Assembly: GCA_026646885.1 (NCBI GenBank)
Contig: JAPKHK010000007.1
Location: forward strand, 124,001 to 188,000
Reading direction: 5' to 3'
DNA length: 64,000 nucleotides
From: Casimicrobiaceae bacterium
GTDB lineage: Bacteria; Pseudomonadota; Gammaproteobacteria; Burkholderiales; Casimicrobiaceae
Position numbers and translations under genes: made by a program. Positions 1 through 7,390 of this stretch are shown piece after piece. The first letter of the stretch is position 1. The number at the start of each line of letters is the position of its first letter. The notes under the pieces are model-generated. The model saw only the letters and a program-made list of their open reading frames with translations. It searched no databases and was not told where the DNA came from.

Positions 1-1490
1 CCGTGGCGAAAATAGCCTTGCAGGCCGAGGTCCAAGCCATCGCTGAGAGTCACCTCCGCAATGACCACGTCGATCATCACCTGGCGCGGCGCGATGTCCA
101 GCTTCTTGACCGCCGATTCGATCAAGGCATACTCGGCGGGATTGGCCATGATTAGCAGCGCGTTGTTGTCCTTGTCGGCAATGACGCTCACGTTCTTGGC
201 GATCACCAATCCCCCGCCCGGCCCGGCGGCGGCTTGTGGAACCGGACTTGCCGGCGCGGCCGGCTTGCTCGCCGGCGCTCCGGGCTGGGCCGGCGTGGAG
301 CTGATGGTCGCCGGCGTCTGCCCTGGTGCCAGCGTGGGCGCGCTCGTTGTGGTACTCGGCGCCCGGCCGGTAAAGGCCTGAGTGAGCAGCGCCGCCAGTT
401 TCTCGGCGCGGCCATTCTGCACTTGATAGACGAAGATCCGTGCGCCGCCGCTGTCTCCGCCTTTGTCGAGGCGTTCCACCCAGATCTTGGCCTGTTCGAG
501 ATAATGCGGTTGCGGCGAAATCACCAGCAAAGCGTTGAGGCGCTCGATGGGGATGATGCGCAGCAGGCCGGCCAGCGGCCCGACATTCTTGTCGCCCATG
601 ATCTTTTCGATCTCGCCGTACACCGTCTTCACCTCGGCGCTGCGCAAGGTGAAGATGCCGACCGACATTCCCGACATCCAGTCCACATCAAACATTTCGA
701 TGGTGTTGACGAGGTGCTGCAACTCGCGTTCTGTGCCAAAAAGAACGAGCATGTTGCGCAAGTCATCCGCCCGCATCGAAGCGGCGTCCTTGACGAAGGG
801 ATCGAGAATGCGCGCCATCTCGCGAACCCCCACGTACTTGAGTGGCACGAGGCGTACGCTGAATCCCTGCGGCAGCGGCTGTCCACTCGTTCCGAGTTGA
901 GGCGTGAGCACGCCGCGCACGGCTTGCGCCACCGGCACGATGCGAAAGATGCCCGCCTCCTTCACCAACGCGGCACCGTTCATGCGCAACACCGTTTCCA
1001 AAGTTGCAATGAGTGCACCGCGCGCGATCGGTTTGGTGGTGCGCAGCGTTACCACGCCGTTGACTTGCGGGTCAAACAAGTAGGCTTCGTTGAGAATGTC
1101 CGTGAGAATGGTCTTCACGACCTCGCGCACATCCGCACCGTCGAAGTTCAGTGACACCTCCTCGCCCGCGGTTTTCGCTTCCGCCTCCGCGAGGTTGGCG
1201 CGCGCTGGCAAAACGGTTTTGCCGGAACCGCGGTAAATCCGTACCTGATCACCGCTGCCTCCGGCCATGCTGGCCTCCGCCGCGTGGGGGGCGACGGCCT
1301 GCGGCCTTTCGCTGTCAGGCTTCGCCCGGCTCGCTTCCGGGCGCTGCGCCGATCCCGACGCGACAGACTCCGCGTCGGAACCGGGCAAACGCACCTGGGA
1401 TCCCGTGCCGCAGCCTTGCAGCAGCAGTAATCCGCCGAGGAGCGAAGCAGCGACGTGTCTGCCGCTAAGATTCTTGGTCAATTTCATCAT
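1..1490 (-). CDS. gspD: Type II secretion secretin GspD (partial, C-terminus beyond window)
   Basis: This encodes the outer-membrane secretin through which folded substrates leave the periplasm. About 496 codons are visible; the C-terminal pore domain lies beyond base 1. The start at ATG 1490 (a second in-frame ATG follows) is preceded by an AGGAAG-like site. The N-terminus is a lipoprotein signal ending in LLLLQGC, so this secretin may be self-piloting. An Ala/Ser/Pro-rich linker is followed by N0 (SLNFDGADVREVVKTIL) and N1-N3 repeats such as LVPLKYVGVREMARIL and IIPIERLNALLVI. A low-complexity Pro/Ala/Gly insert, as in the N3 loop of other secretins, precedes VIADKDNNALLIMA. It is the last visible gene of the operon, 135 bases after the GspC-like gene. 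Identification rests on the N-domains and context. Confidence 0.93.
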   Translation of the reverse strand, partial: MMKLTKNLSGRHVAASLLGGLLLLQGCGTGSQVRLPGSDAESVASGSAQRPEASRAKPDSERPQAVAPHAAEASMAGGSGDQVRIYRGSGKTVLPARANLAEAEAKTAGEEVSLNFDGADVREVVKTILTDILNEAYLFDPQVNGVVTLRTTKPIARGALIATLETVLRMNGAALVKEAGIFRIVPVAQAVRGVLTPQLGTSGQPLPQGFSVRLVPLKYVGVREMARILDPFVKDAASMRADDLRNMLVLFGTERELQHLVNTIEMFDVDWMSGMSVGIFTLRSAEVKTVYGEIEKIMGDKNVGPLAGLLRIIPIERLNALLVISPQPHYLEQAKIWVERLDKGGDSGGARIFVYQVQNGRAEKLAALLTQAFTGRAPSTTTSAPTLAPGQTPATISSTPAQPGAPASKPAAPASPVPQAAAGPGGGLVIAKNVSVIADKDNNALLIMANPAEYALIESAVKKLDIAPRQVMIDVVIAEVTLSDGLDLGLQGYFRH

Positions 1491-1625
1491 CCGTTCTTCC
1501 TTCTCCAGCCGCAATGCGGCCCGCTGGCTGGTTTCCCGCACCATCCGTGGCGGGCGGGCCCAATTCCCCATTCGTTCACCCCTGAGCAAACCGGAGGCTG
1601 GCGGGGGGTGGTGTCCAACACGGCT

Positions 1626-2417
1626 TCATTCCCTCGCCCGACGCGGTCGATCGACAAGAACCGGTCGCCGCTCGCCGGGTGCGGCTCCCGGTACTTCTCC
1701 AGGGCGCAACGCGCGCCCATCGGCGGGCGTGTTCTCCGTCACCGGCGCCTGTGGCCGAGGTGGTGCCGAGCTCACCGGCGTCTCTGGCCGAGGCGGAGCG
1801 GAGATCACCTTCGCCTGTGGCCGAGGCGGTGCCGAGCTCACCGGCGCAGGTGCGAGTGCCGGTGACCTCGCAGCGGGGGGGTGCCCCGGCGGGCGCCCGC
1901 CAGCTCCGGCACTCGTCGCGGCTCGCACCGGAATATAGGTCTTCAAGGGCAATACCTCGGTCTCTTCGCCTAGGCGCAATACGACCTGCGTGGGCTCGAC
2001 CTTGTCGACGACCAGGTTCTTGATGGTGTCGCCTTGCGCCACACGGGTCTGTTTGCTGCCGCTCGCTTCGCGCAGCAGCGCGAAATTCTTGCCGCCGGCA
2101 AGCAGCGTGCCCATCAACACGAACTGCCCGCGCGGCATGCTGGGGCGCGCCTCCTGTGCCGGCGCCGCCGGCGCGGGTTGACGCGTCGGCGTGAGTAGCG
2201 GGCGCGCCGTGGTTTCGGCGTAGGCCTCGGCGCCGCCCGGCGGCGCGAAATCCCTCAGCAACGCCAGCGGCACCTCCGTCGACGAGGGTGCCGCCGCGGG
2301 TGTAACGACACCTTGGAATCCTCGCCCCCAATCCGTTTCCCAACCGATGAGGACAATCAGCAAACCGGCGGCAAGCATCAGGACGGCAAAGATCCTTTGG
2401 CGACTTTGCGTTTTCAT
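1626..2417 (-). CDS. GspC/GspN-like HR-domain protein of the type II secretion system
   Basis: This 263-residue bitopic inner-membrane protein has a short cytoplasmic start (MKTQSRQR), one membrane helix at about residues 9-26, a Pro/Ala-rich periplasmic linker, and an HR-like fold (FVLMGTLLAGGKNFALL, RVAQGDTIKNLVV, VVLRLGEETEVLPL) at about 98-160. The HR region of GspC docks on the N0 domain of GspD. No PDZ domain or second coiled coil follows; instead there is a low-complexity tail holding three SAPPRPQ/E-type repeats. The ATG overlaps the gspM stop by four bases, showing translational coupling. Such short HR proteins are often named GspN in betaproteobacteria, so the letter name is uncertain. 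The function as an inner-membrane to secretin connector is inferred from the domain and position. Confidence 0.75.
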   Translation of the reverse strand: MKTQSRQRIFAVLMLAAGLLIVLIGWETDWGRGFQGVVTPAAAPSSTEVPLALLRDFAPPGGAEAYAETTARPLLTPTRQPAPAAPAQEARPSMPRGQFVLMGTLLAGGKNFALLREASGSKQTRVAQGDTIKNLVVDKVEPTQVVLRLGEETEVLPLKTYIPVRAATSAGAGGRPPGHPPAARSPALAPAPVSSAPPRPQAKVISAPPRPETPVSSAPPRPQAPVTENTPADGRALRPGEVPGAAPGERRPVLVDRPRRARE

Positions 2418-2998
2418 CCGCCATCCTCCGCGGCGATGACGCCACTCACCTCCAACTGCACGTTGATGTCCGGCTCCACTCCGGGATTGGGCCGAAAGCC
2501 GCGAAAGACCGCCGTGCGCAGGCTCATCTGTTCGATAAACAGGAACGGCGTTTGGCTCTCCAGCGCCTGGAGCAGACGCTTGAGCGAAGGCGCATTGGCA
2601 ACGAGTTGTACGGTTACGGGCACGATGCGGTGCCCACTGTCTTTGCGGGTCTGCCCGATCTGGATGCTCCCGAGCCGCGCGCCGTTGCTCTCGACGGCGC
2701 TGCGGACCATTTCTTGAACTTCAGCTCCAGCCAAATTGGCCGCGGTGGCCTTGAGATAGAAGCGGCGGCCATTGTGCGCCTTGATCGCCTCCAATGCTCT
2801 CACGTATTCACCGTGCTGCGCGGCGATACTCTGGAAGCGAGCCAGCCTGCTCTGATGATCCGCGAGCGCGGCGTCATACCGCTGGTGCATCCACCACACC
2901 GGGCCGGCAATGGCGACCACGAGGAAAAGCGTGGCTAGACCCAAGAGTGCCAGCGCGAGCCGCCGGCTGGGGGGCGTACCGCTCTGCGGCAGCTTCAT
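2414..2998 (-). CDS. gspM: Type II secretion assembly-platform protein GspM (PilO-like)
   Basis: The 194-residue protein has one membrane helix near residues 13-36 followed by a coiled-coil stretch (residues about 40-70) and a periplasmic ferredoxin-like domain. This is the PilO/GspM_b arrangement found when GspL is PilN-like. It partners GspL in the inner-membrane platform that couples the GspE ATPase to the pseudopilus. The ATG overlaps the gspL stop (ATGA) and its own stop overlaps the next ATG, so the three genes are translated as a unit. Sequence signatures of GspM are weak, so the call relies on length, topology and operon position. Confidence 0.82.
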   Translation of the reverse strand: MKLPQSGTPPSRRLALALLGLATLFLVVAIAGPVWWMHQRYDAALADHQSRLARFQSIAAQHGEYVRALEAIKAHNGRRFYLKATAANLAGAEVQEMVRSAVESNGARLGSIQIGQTRKDSGHRIVPVTVQLVANAPSLKRLLQALESQTPFLFIEQMSLRTAVFRGFRPNPGVEPDINVQLEVSGVIAAEDGG

Positions 2999-4311
2999 GG
3001 GGTTGCCCTTGGCGGTGGGGAAATCATCCCGCCGACCGGTGAAGGTGAGGGTGCAGGTGCCGGTACGGCTGGCCCGATCGCCGGCGGGGCGGCTTGTGCG
3101 CTTGGCGAATCCGCCTTGATCTCAGTTGTATCTGCCGCGGCCGGCGCCAGCGCACCGGCCGGTACGCCGGCATCGGGCCCAGAGCGCTTCTTGATTTCCG
3201 CCGCCACGTGGAACATGTCTCCCGCACCCGGCTGACCTTTGGTCACTGGAGACTTGTAGGTCGCTTGGGTGAACAGCCCCGATTCCTCGAAAACAGAAAT
3301 CAGTTTGCCGGAAATGCCGGTTTCCCCGCGGACGTGCATTTCGTGGTTCTTGGCAGGGTTCTTGACGTCAGACTTGATCTCCAAGAGGTGAGCCCAGGTA
3401 TCGTCTGGAAGAATTCGTGTGGTCTCGTTCAGAACTTCGATCGCCATGGGCTGAGCGTGCTTCTTGGCCAACAAGAAGTTGTGCTCGTCCCGCTGCGCCA
3501 AGAATTTTCGGTGCAATATTTCGGCCGCGTCGGCCCGCGTGCGTGCGTCGCTCACCAAGGGTTCAAGCGCCTGCAGTTGCGCGCGCTTCTGCGCGACGGG
3601 CAGAATCAAGGCGGCCAAGGTTAGGATCGCAACTGCGCTCATCGGCAAGAGCATCGCCCAACGATCCGGCGAGCCGCGACGAACCAAACGCTCCGCCGGC
3701 AAGAAATCGAGCGCGTTTGCCGTGCCTTGCGGTAGCTCCGCGAAAAGCCCGGCGGCCGCGAATCCAAGCCCAGTCGCTCGCGCCAAAGCGCGCTCGGCTC
3801 GCTCTTTGGGAACGACCCCGATTTCGATGGTCAAGCGCTGCCGCGAGTCGTCACGCGCCAGCACGAGGGTGTCGAAATAGGCCTGGTCGGGTTTGTAGGG
3901 CGTGTAGCGATCGAGTTCGAAGCCAATGGCTTCACGCAAGTTCTCCGCCAGCGCGGCGGGAACCTCGATCTTGCGGCGCAGAACGTCTTGCTCGGGCAAA
4001 ACTACCAGGGCCGAGCGCTCACGCCCCGCCAGAGCCGCCGCAGCCGAAGCGGGAAGTTCCTTGGCGTCGCTTTCCGCGCCCGGCCAACGGGCGATTTCGG
4101 TCCAGGTTTCGTCAGTAAGATCATGCAGTCGATACTCGCCGCTGGCGATTTGCAGTGCCAGGCTGGCGCGCGCGGGACGCAGCAAACCACGCAGCCAAGG
4201 TGGCGCGACGGCCAGGAGCTCGCCGCTCCACCAGCGCCAAAAGGCCGCGAGACCGCTCCCTTCCAGCATCGCGCCCAGCTGTCTTGCCGTGTTTTCGCTC
4301 ACCCAAGCCAA
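2995..4311 (-). CDS. gspL: Type II secretion protein GspL (PilM/PilN-like)
   Basis: This 438-residue protein links cytoplasmic GspE to the periplasmic platform. An N-terminal actin-like (PilM-type) half includes LREAIGFELDRYTPYKPDQAYFD, typical of T2SS/T4P PilN-PilM fusions. A membrane helix lies at about residues 217-238 (LPMSAVAILTLAALIL). A PilN-like periplasmic domain follows (LNETTRILPDDTWAHLLEI). The C-terminus is a long Ala/Pro-rich tail after about residue 370. The start used is TTG 4311; a GTG nine bases further in is an alternative, since neither has a clear Shine-Dalgarno site. It starts four bases after the gspK stop and overlaps gspM. Confidence 0.88.
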   Translation of the reverse strand: MAWVSENTARQLGAMLEGSGLAAFWRWWSGELLAVAPPWLRGLLRPARASLALQIASGEYRLHDLTDETWTEIARWPGAESDAKELPASAAAALAGRERSALVVLPEQDVLRRKIEVPAALAENLREAIGFELDRYTPYKPDQAYFDTLVLARDDSRQRLTIEIGVVPKERAERALARATGLGFAAAGLFAELPQGTANALDFLPAERLVRRGSPDRWAMLLPMSAVAILTLAALILPVAQKRAQLQALEPLVSDARTRADAAEILHRKFLAQRDEHNFLLAKKHAQPMAIEVLNETTRILPDDTWAHLLEIKSDVKNPAKNHEMHVRGETGISGKLISVFEESGLFTQATYKSPVTKGQPGAGDMFHVAAEIKKRSGPDAGVPAGALAPAAADTTEIKADSPSAQAAPPAIGPAVPAPAPSPSPVGGMISPPPRATP

Positions 4312-4315
4312 GTTC

Positions 4316-5254
4316 TCAATTTCCTTGCTTCGCGGATTCCGCGCTTGCTTCGCGCCAAGCCAAAAATATCGGCGGTTGACGCAAATTGCCAGTCAGGCGC
4401 GCGATCGCTTCGCGCACGAAGACTCCACCATCCTCCGTTCGCGCCTCGGCTCGAATCCGGAAAACGGCACTCTGTCCAGCCGCAAACGCCGCCGCGGCGG
4501 GAAAAGGCGGCACCGGCGCACCGTTGGCGAGGGCTGTCTGACGCTGCGCCAGGTAGGCCTCCACCTGTTCCAGTGTTGCCCCAGGCAACGCCAGCAACAA
4601 CTCTCTCGAAGCAAACGGCGCGTTGATCCCCGCCTGGCGCGAATAAACGGTGAGGTGCGGCGCCAGGCGCGCATAGAGCGCCGGCGTCATGCCGAGCACG
4701 CGCTGCACGTCTTCGATACTATCGAACGGGGCATTGGCCGGTTTGTAGCTCCGACCCGCAGCCCGGTAGTCCGCCTCCTCCGCTCCGTTGGGCCGCCGCA
4801 AATCGTCAGCGTCGCGCCAATCCCCCATGGCATCGAGAAGCCGGGCCGCATCTTCGGCGGCAAGCCCGCCCAGCCTTTGGAGCACACTGAGAAGCAAGGG
4901 TTCAGCCGCCGTATTGATGTCAATTTTACCAGACTCATCACTGATGCTCACGCGCAGGCGGCTTCCTGCCTGCTGCCACTCGTAAATCTGCCCGCTGCGT
5001 TTCCAAGCCTGCGGTGTGTTCTGCGGCCGGCTCGTCTCATGGATGGCACGATAGATCGCGCCGTCCGCCGCGGCTTGCGCCTGCGCCACGGCCAGCACGT
5101 TGCGGGCCACCTGCGCCTCCGTGCGCAAGCTGTAGGCAAAGCTCGCCGCAATCATGGTGAGAAGAGCGAGGACCCAGAGCACCAGAACCAGGGCAATGCC
5201 CTTCTGCACCCGTGGCGAGCATGGCATCAGCGAAGGTCTCGTCGCGCTTCTCAT
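4316..5254 (-). CDS. gspK: Minor pseudopilin GspK
   Basis: GspK caps the tip of the pseudopilus together with GspI and GspJ. The 312-residue length is typical. The prepilin site is QKG|IALVLVLWVLALLT at about residue 19; as usual for GspK, the Glu at +5 that other pseudopilins carry is absent. The large alpha-helical insert contains the helix-hairpin-helix-like elements KIDINTAAEPLLLSVL and INAPFASRELLLALPG, which are standard for the family. The ATG overlaps the gspJ stop (ATGA). Processing by a prepilin peptidase is expected, but gspO/pilD is not in this window. Confidence 0.93.
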   Translation of the reverse strand: MRSATRPSLMPCSPRVQKGIALVLVLWVLALLTMIAASFAYSLRTEAQVARNVLAVAQAQAAADGAIYRAIHETSRPQNTPQAWKRSGQIYEWQQAGSRLRVSISDESGKIDINTAAEPLLLSVLQRLGGLAAEDAARLLDAMGDWRDADDLRRPNGAEEADYRAAGRSYKPANAPFDSIEDVQRVLGMTPALYARLAPHLTVYSRQAGINAPFASRELLLALPGATLEQVEAYLAQRQTALANGAPVPPFPAAAAFAAGQSAVFRIRAEARTEDGGVFVREAIARLTGNLRQPPIFLAWREASAESAKQGN

Positions 5255-5913
5255 CGGCAGCGCTGATGGAAACTATCCCACCGGCAGTCCGCTTCGCTAC
5301 CGACCATGGGCGCAACCAGCAGTTCCGGCCAGGCCCCTGCTTTTTCCGGCCTGACCTTGAGTTCGATCAACATCGGCAGGCGATCGGGGTCCTGCCAAAC
5401 GTCCCGCCAACTGGGTGACTGAGCAGCCGCCTGCCGTCCTTCGACGCCGAAGTAGCGCAGCCTGATTTCGGCGATCTTTTCGGCAAGGACGGTTTTCTCG
5501 CCGTCGCCAAACTCGGGGAACGCCAACATCTCGCGGTCGGGCACCAGTCGCCGCAGCACCAGGCGCTTGCTCTCGCCGTTGGGCTCGAGGGCGAGCTGAA
5601 ACCAGGACAATCCGCCCTGCCCAGCCCGCGCTACCAGCGGCGCGGTGAAGCGTACCCGCTCGGCATCGCCGACAAAGGCCAGCGGCGCGCCCTGCGCCTT
5701 CTTCCAACGCCAGGGCTGAAGCTGGCTAAATTGGGTACGCAAAAAGCTCTCGGCGATGCGCATCTGCCCCACGGTGTCGATATGCTCTTCGCCGGCGTCC
5801 CAACTATGCGTCGCCAGGCGCAAGGCGCCGCCGACCAAGAGCATCACCATGCCGAGCAAGGCAAAGGCAAGGATGAGCTCGAGCAAGGTGAAGCCGCGAA
5901 CACGAAGGCGCAT
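5251..5913 (-). CDS. gspJ: Minor pseudopilin GspJ
   Basis: This 220-residue minor pseudopilin has a short leader ending in G before FTLLELILAFALLG, with Glu at +5. The C-terminal region (AEIRLRYFGVEG, and PMLIELKVRPE near the end) matches the GspJ beta-domain. Together with GspI and GspK it forms the tip complex that starts pseudopilus assembly. It begins three bases after the gspI stop and its own stop is embedded in the gspK ATG, so the minor pseudopilins are co-translated. No unusual features were seen. Confidence 0.93.
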   Translation of the reverse strand: MRLRVRGFTLLELILAFALLGMVMLLVGGALRLATHSWDAGEEHIDTVGQMRIAESFLRTQFSQLQPWRWKKAQGAPLAFVGDAERVRFTAPLVARAGQGGLSWFQLALEPNGESKRLVLRRLVPDREMLAFPEFGDGEKTVLAEKIAEIRLRYFGVEGRQAAAQSPSWRDVWQDPDRLPMLIELKVRPEKAGAWPELLVAPMVGSEADCRWDSFHQRCR

Positions 5914-5916
5914 GCG

Positions 5917-6342
5917 TCACTCCACTGGAACCAGGCGCAGAGTCGTCAACGACACGCTCGATGTTCCGCCTCCGGGGCCGGGCCAGCTCACTCGCACTTG
6001 CGCCTCCAGCAGTTTGGCACCGAGCGATGGTTCCACTACTGCGGACACTCCGGCCACGGCGCCCTCGCTGCCCGGGGGCGGCTCGTAGGGTCGAATCTCC
6101 AAAGTCCAGCTGAATTTGCTGTCCGCGATGTCGCCGCTCTCCGCGCCGGGGCTGAGCCTGGCACCGTAACCCAGCGCGGCAAGCCGGCTCTGCGCGATGA
6201 ACGCCGCGCGAGTGGCATCCTCGGCCGCCGCGGCGTTGCGCAGGGCTCCCGAGAAAACCCCGTGCAGTGCCGTGCCGACCAAAGCAAGCAAGGCAAAAGC
6301 CACCAAAACCTCGAGGAGCGAAAATCCGCGGCTGTATGACAT
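5917..6342 (-). CDS. gspI: Minor pseudopilin GspI
   Basis: This short minor pseudopilin (141 residues from ATG 6342) has the prepilin motif YSRG|FSLLEVLVAFALLALV with Glu at +5. It is the smallest tip-complex subunit. A TTG at 6354, inside the end of gspH, would add four residues (MAID). ATG 6342 is preferred because it directly follows the gspH TGA. The C-terminal domain (AQVRVSWPGPGG, VSLTTLRLV) fits GspI, whose last strand resembles WxxxG-type minor pseudopilin ends. Confidence 0.9.
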   Translation of the reverse strand: MSYSRGFSLLEVLVAFALLALVGTALHGVFSGALRNAAAAEDATRAAFIAQSRLAALGYGARLSPGAESGDIADSKFSWTLEIRPYEPPPGSEGAVAGVSAVVEPSLGAKLLEAQVRVSWPGPGGGTSSVSLTTLRLVPVE

Positions 6343-6343
6343 A

Positions 6344-6799
6344 TCAATCGCCAATACTGACTCTTCCGGTCATCCAATCGACGTCGACCTCGAACTTGCG
6401 CTCGCCGGAGAACACCGTGACACGCCCTCCGGTAGCCCCGCCATCCGGATAAAAGCGGATGCCGCCGAGCTTCTCGCTGATGACTTCTTGCTGACCTGTA
6501 AAAAGCTTGATCTCGATATCCCGCGGCAGGGCATACACGCGCGCATCACCGCTCACCGTGAACTTCTTGTTGTCCAGATCGATCTGGAACACGGCCTCGA
6601 CACGCCGCCCGACCGCTGTCGCGCGGGCATGCCTCAGTCCCGCCGCGACGCTGCGCGCTGCCGCCCGAAGCTCAGCGCCACTGCCGGCGCCGATGCGCGC
6701 GGGCACGAGCGCGAGGAGCAAGCCCATCAGCGCTACGACCACCAGGAGCTCGAGCAGCGTGAAACCGCCAGAGCGCCCTCGCCCGCCGGCTATTGCCAA
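6344..6799 (-). CDS. gspH: Pseudopilin GspH
   Basis: This 151-residue pseudopilin has leader RSGG|FTLLELLVVVALMG with Glu at +5, then a GspH-type domain (LRHARATAVGRRVEAVFQID, ISEKLGGIRFYPDGG, TGGRVTVFSGERKFEVDVD). It is thought to sit between the tip complex and the GspG fibre. The start is TTG 6799, lying inside the last codons of gspG, a 10-base overlap that implies coupled translation. The Gly-Gly-rich turn near the C-terminus is typical of GspH/FimT proteins. Confidence 0.9.
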   Translation of the reverse strand: MAIAGGRGRSGGFTLLELLVVVALMGLLLALVPARIGAGSGAELRAAARSVAAGLRHARATAVGRRVEAVFQIDLDNKKFTVSGDARVYALPRDIEIKLFTGQQEVISEKLGGIRFYPDGGATGGRVTVFSGERKFEVDVDWMTGRVSIGD

Positions 6800-7224
6800 C
6801 TGGCGATGTCCTTGTTTTCCCCCTCGCCGCCTTCGCGGCCATCGGCGCCGAACGAAACGATGTCGTAGGCGCCGTGCTGCCCGGGCGAGGCGTACTTGTA
6901 GTCGTTGCCCCAGGGATCTTTGGGCACGCTGTTGCCTTTGAGGTACGGGCCGGCCCAGTTGCTCGTCCCGGAGGGCGCTTGCATGAGGGCATTGAGGCCC
7001 TCCGCCGAAGTCGGATAGCGGCCCACGTTGAGCCGGAACAGATCAAGAGTCTGCCCGAATTGCTCGATCTGGATCTTGGCCGTGCGCGACTTGGCGTCAC
7101 CGAAATAGTTCATGACCTTGGGCCCGGCGATGCTAGCGATCAACCCCAGGATGACCAGCACCACGAGAAGTTCGATCAGCGTCATGCCGGACTGCAAGCG
7201 AAGTGGGGATACAGCTTGAATCAT
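6790..7224 (-). CDS. gspG: Major pseudopilin GspG
   Basis: This 144-residue major pseudopilin builds the periplasmic piston fibre. The prepilin site is LQSG|MTLIELLVVLVILGLIA, with Met instead of the usual Phe at +1. The diagnostic GspG core follows: GRYPTSAEGLNALMQAP, GPYLKGNSVPKDPWGNDY and IVSFGADGREGGEGENKDI, including the calcium-site loop. ATG 7224 is chosen because an AGGAG site lies just upstream on the minus strand; a longer in-frame reading has no such site. A 166-base gap to the preceding glycosyltransferase gene leaves room for its own promoter. Confidence 0.96.
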   Translation of the reverse strand: MIQAVSPLRLQSGMTLIELLVVLVILGLIASIAGPKVMNYFGDAKSRTAKIQIEQFGQTLDLFRLNVGRYPTSAEGLNALMQAPSGTSNWAGPYLKGNSVPKDPWGNDYKYASPGQHGAYDIVSFGADGREGGEGENKDIASWQ

Positions 7225-7239
7225 GGGAAATCTCCTAAG

Positions 7240-7252
7240 CCGGCAAAGCCGG
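7240..7252 (-). other. Small perfect inverted repeat in the gspG leader
   Basis: CCGGC-AAA-GCCGG forms a five-base-pair GC stem with a three-base loop immediately 5' of the gspG Shine-Dalgarno region. It is too short for a confident terminator and has no T-tract on the minus strand. It could protect the gspG mRNA 5' end or tune initiation, which would fit the need for far more GspG than other subunits. The role is inferred only. Confidence 0.3.
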
Positions 7253-7390
7253 AACTCACAAACAGTCGCCTCTTGTTGCAGGCGCAAGAAAACGACCTCG
7301 TACGAACAAGCGGCACGCAGCGATTTCGAATCTTCGCATACACGTTCCTCAGTTCACCTCTTCTCCACGAACACGCAGAGTGGAGGCAAC

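Noticed and set aside
234-1154. 306-codon plus-strand reading across gspD
   Set aside because: Shadow of the secretin coding frame; composition is Arg-rich and no domain is seen.
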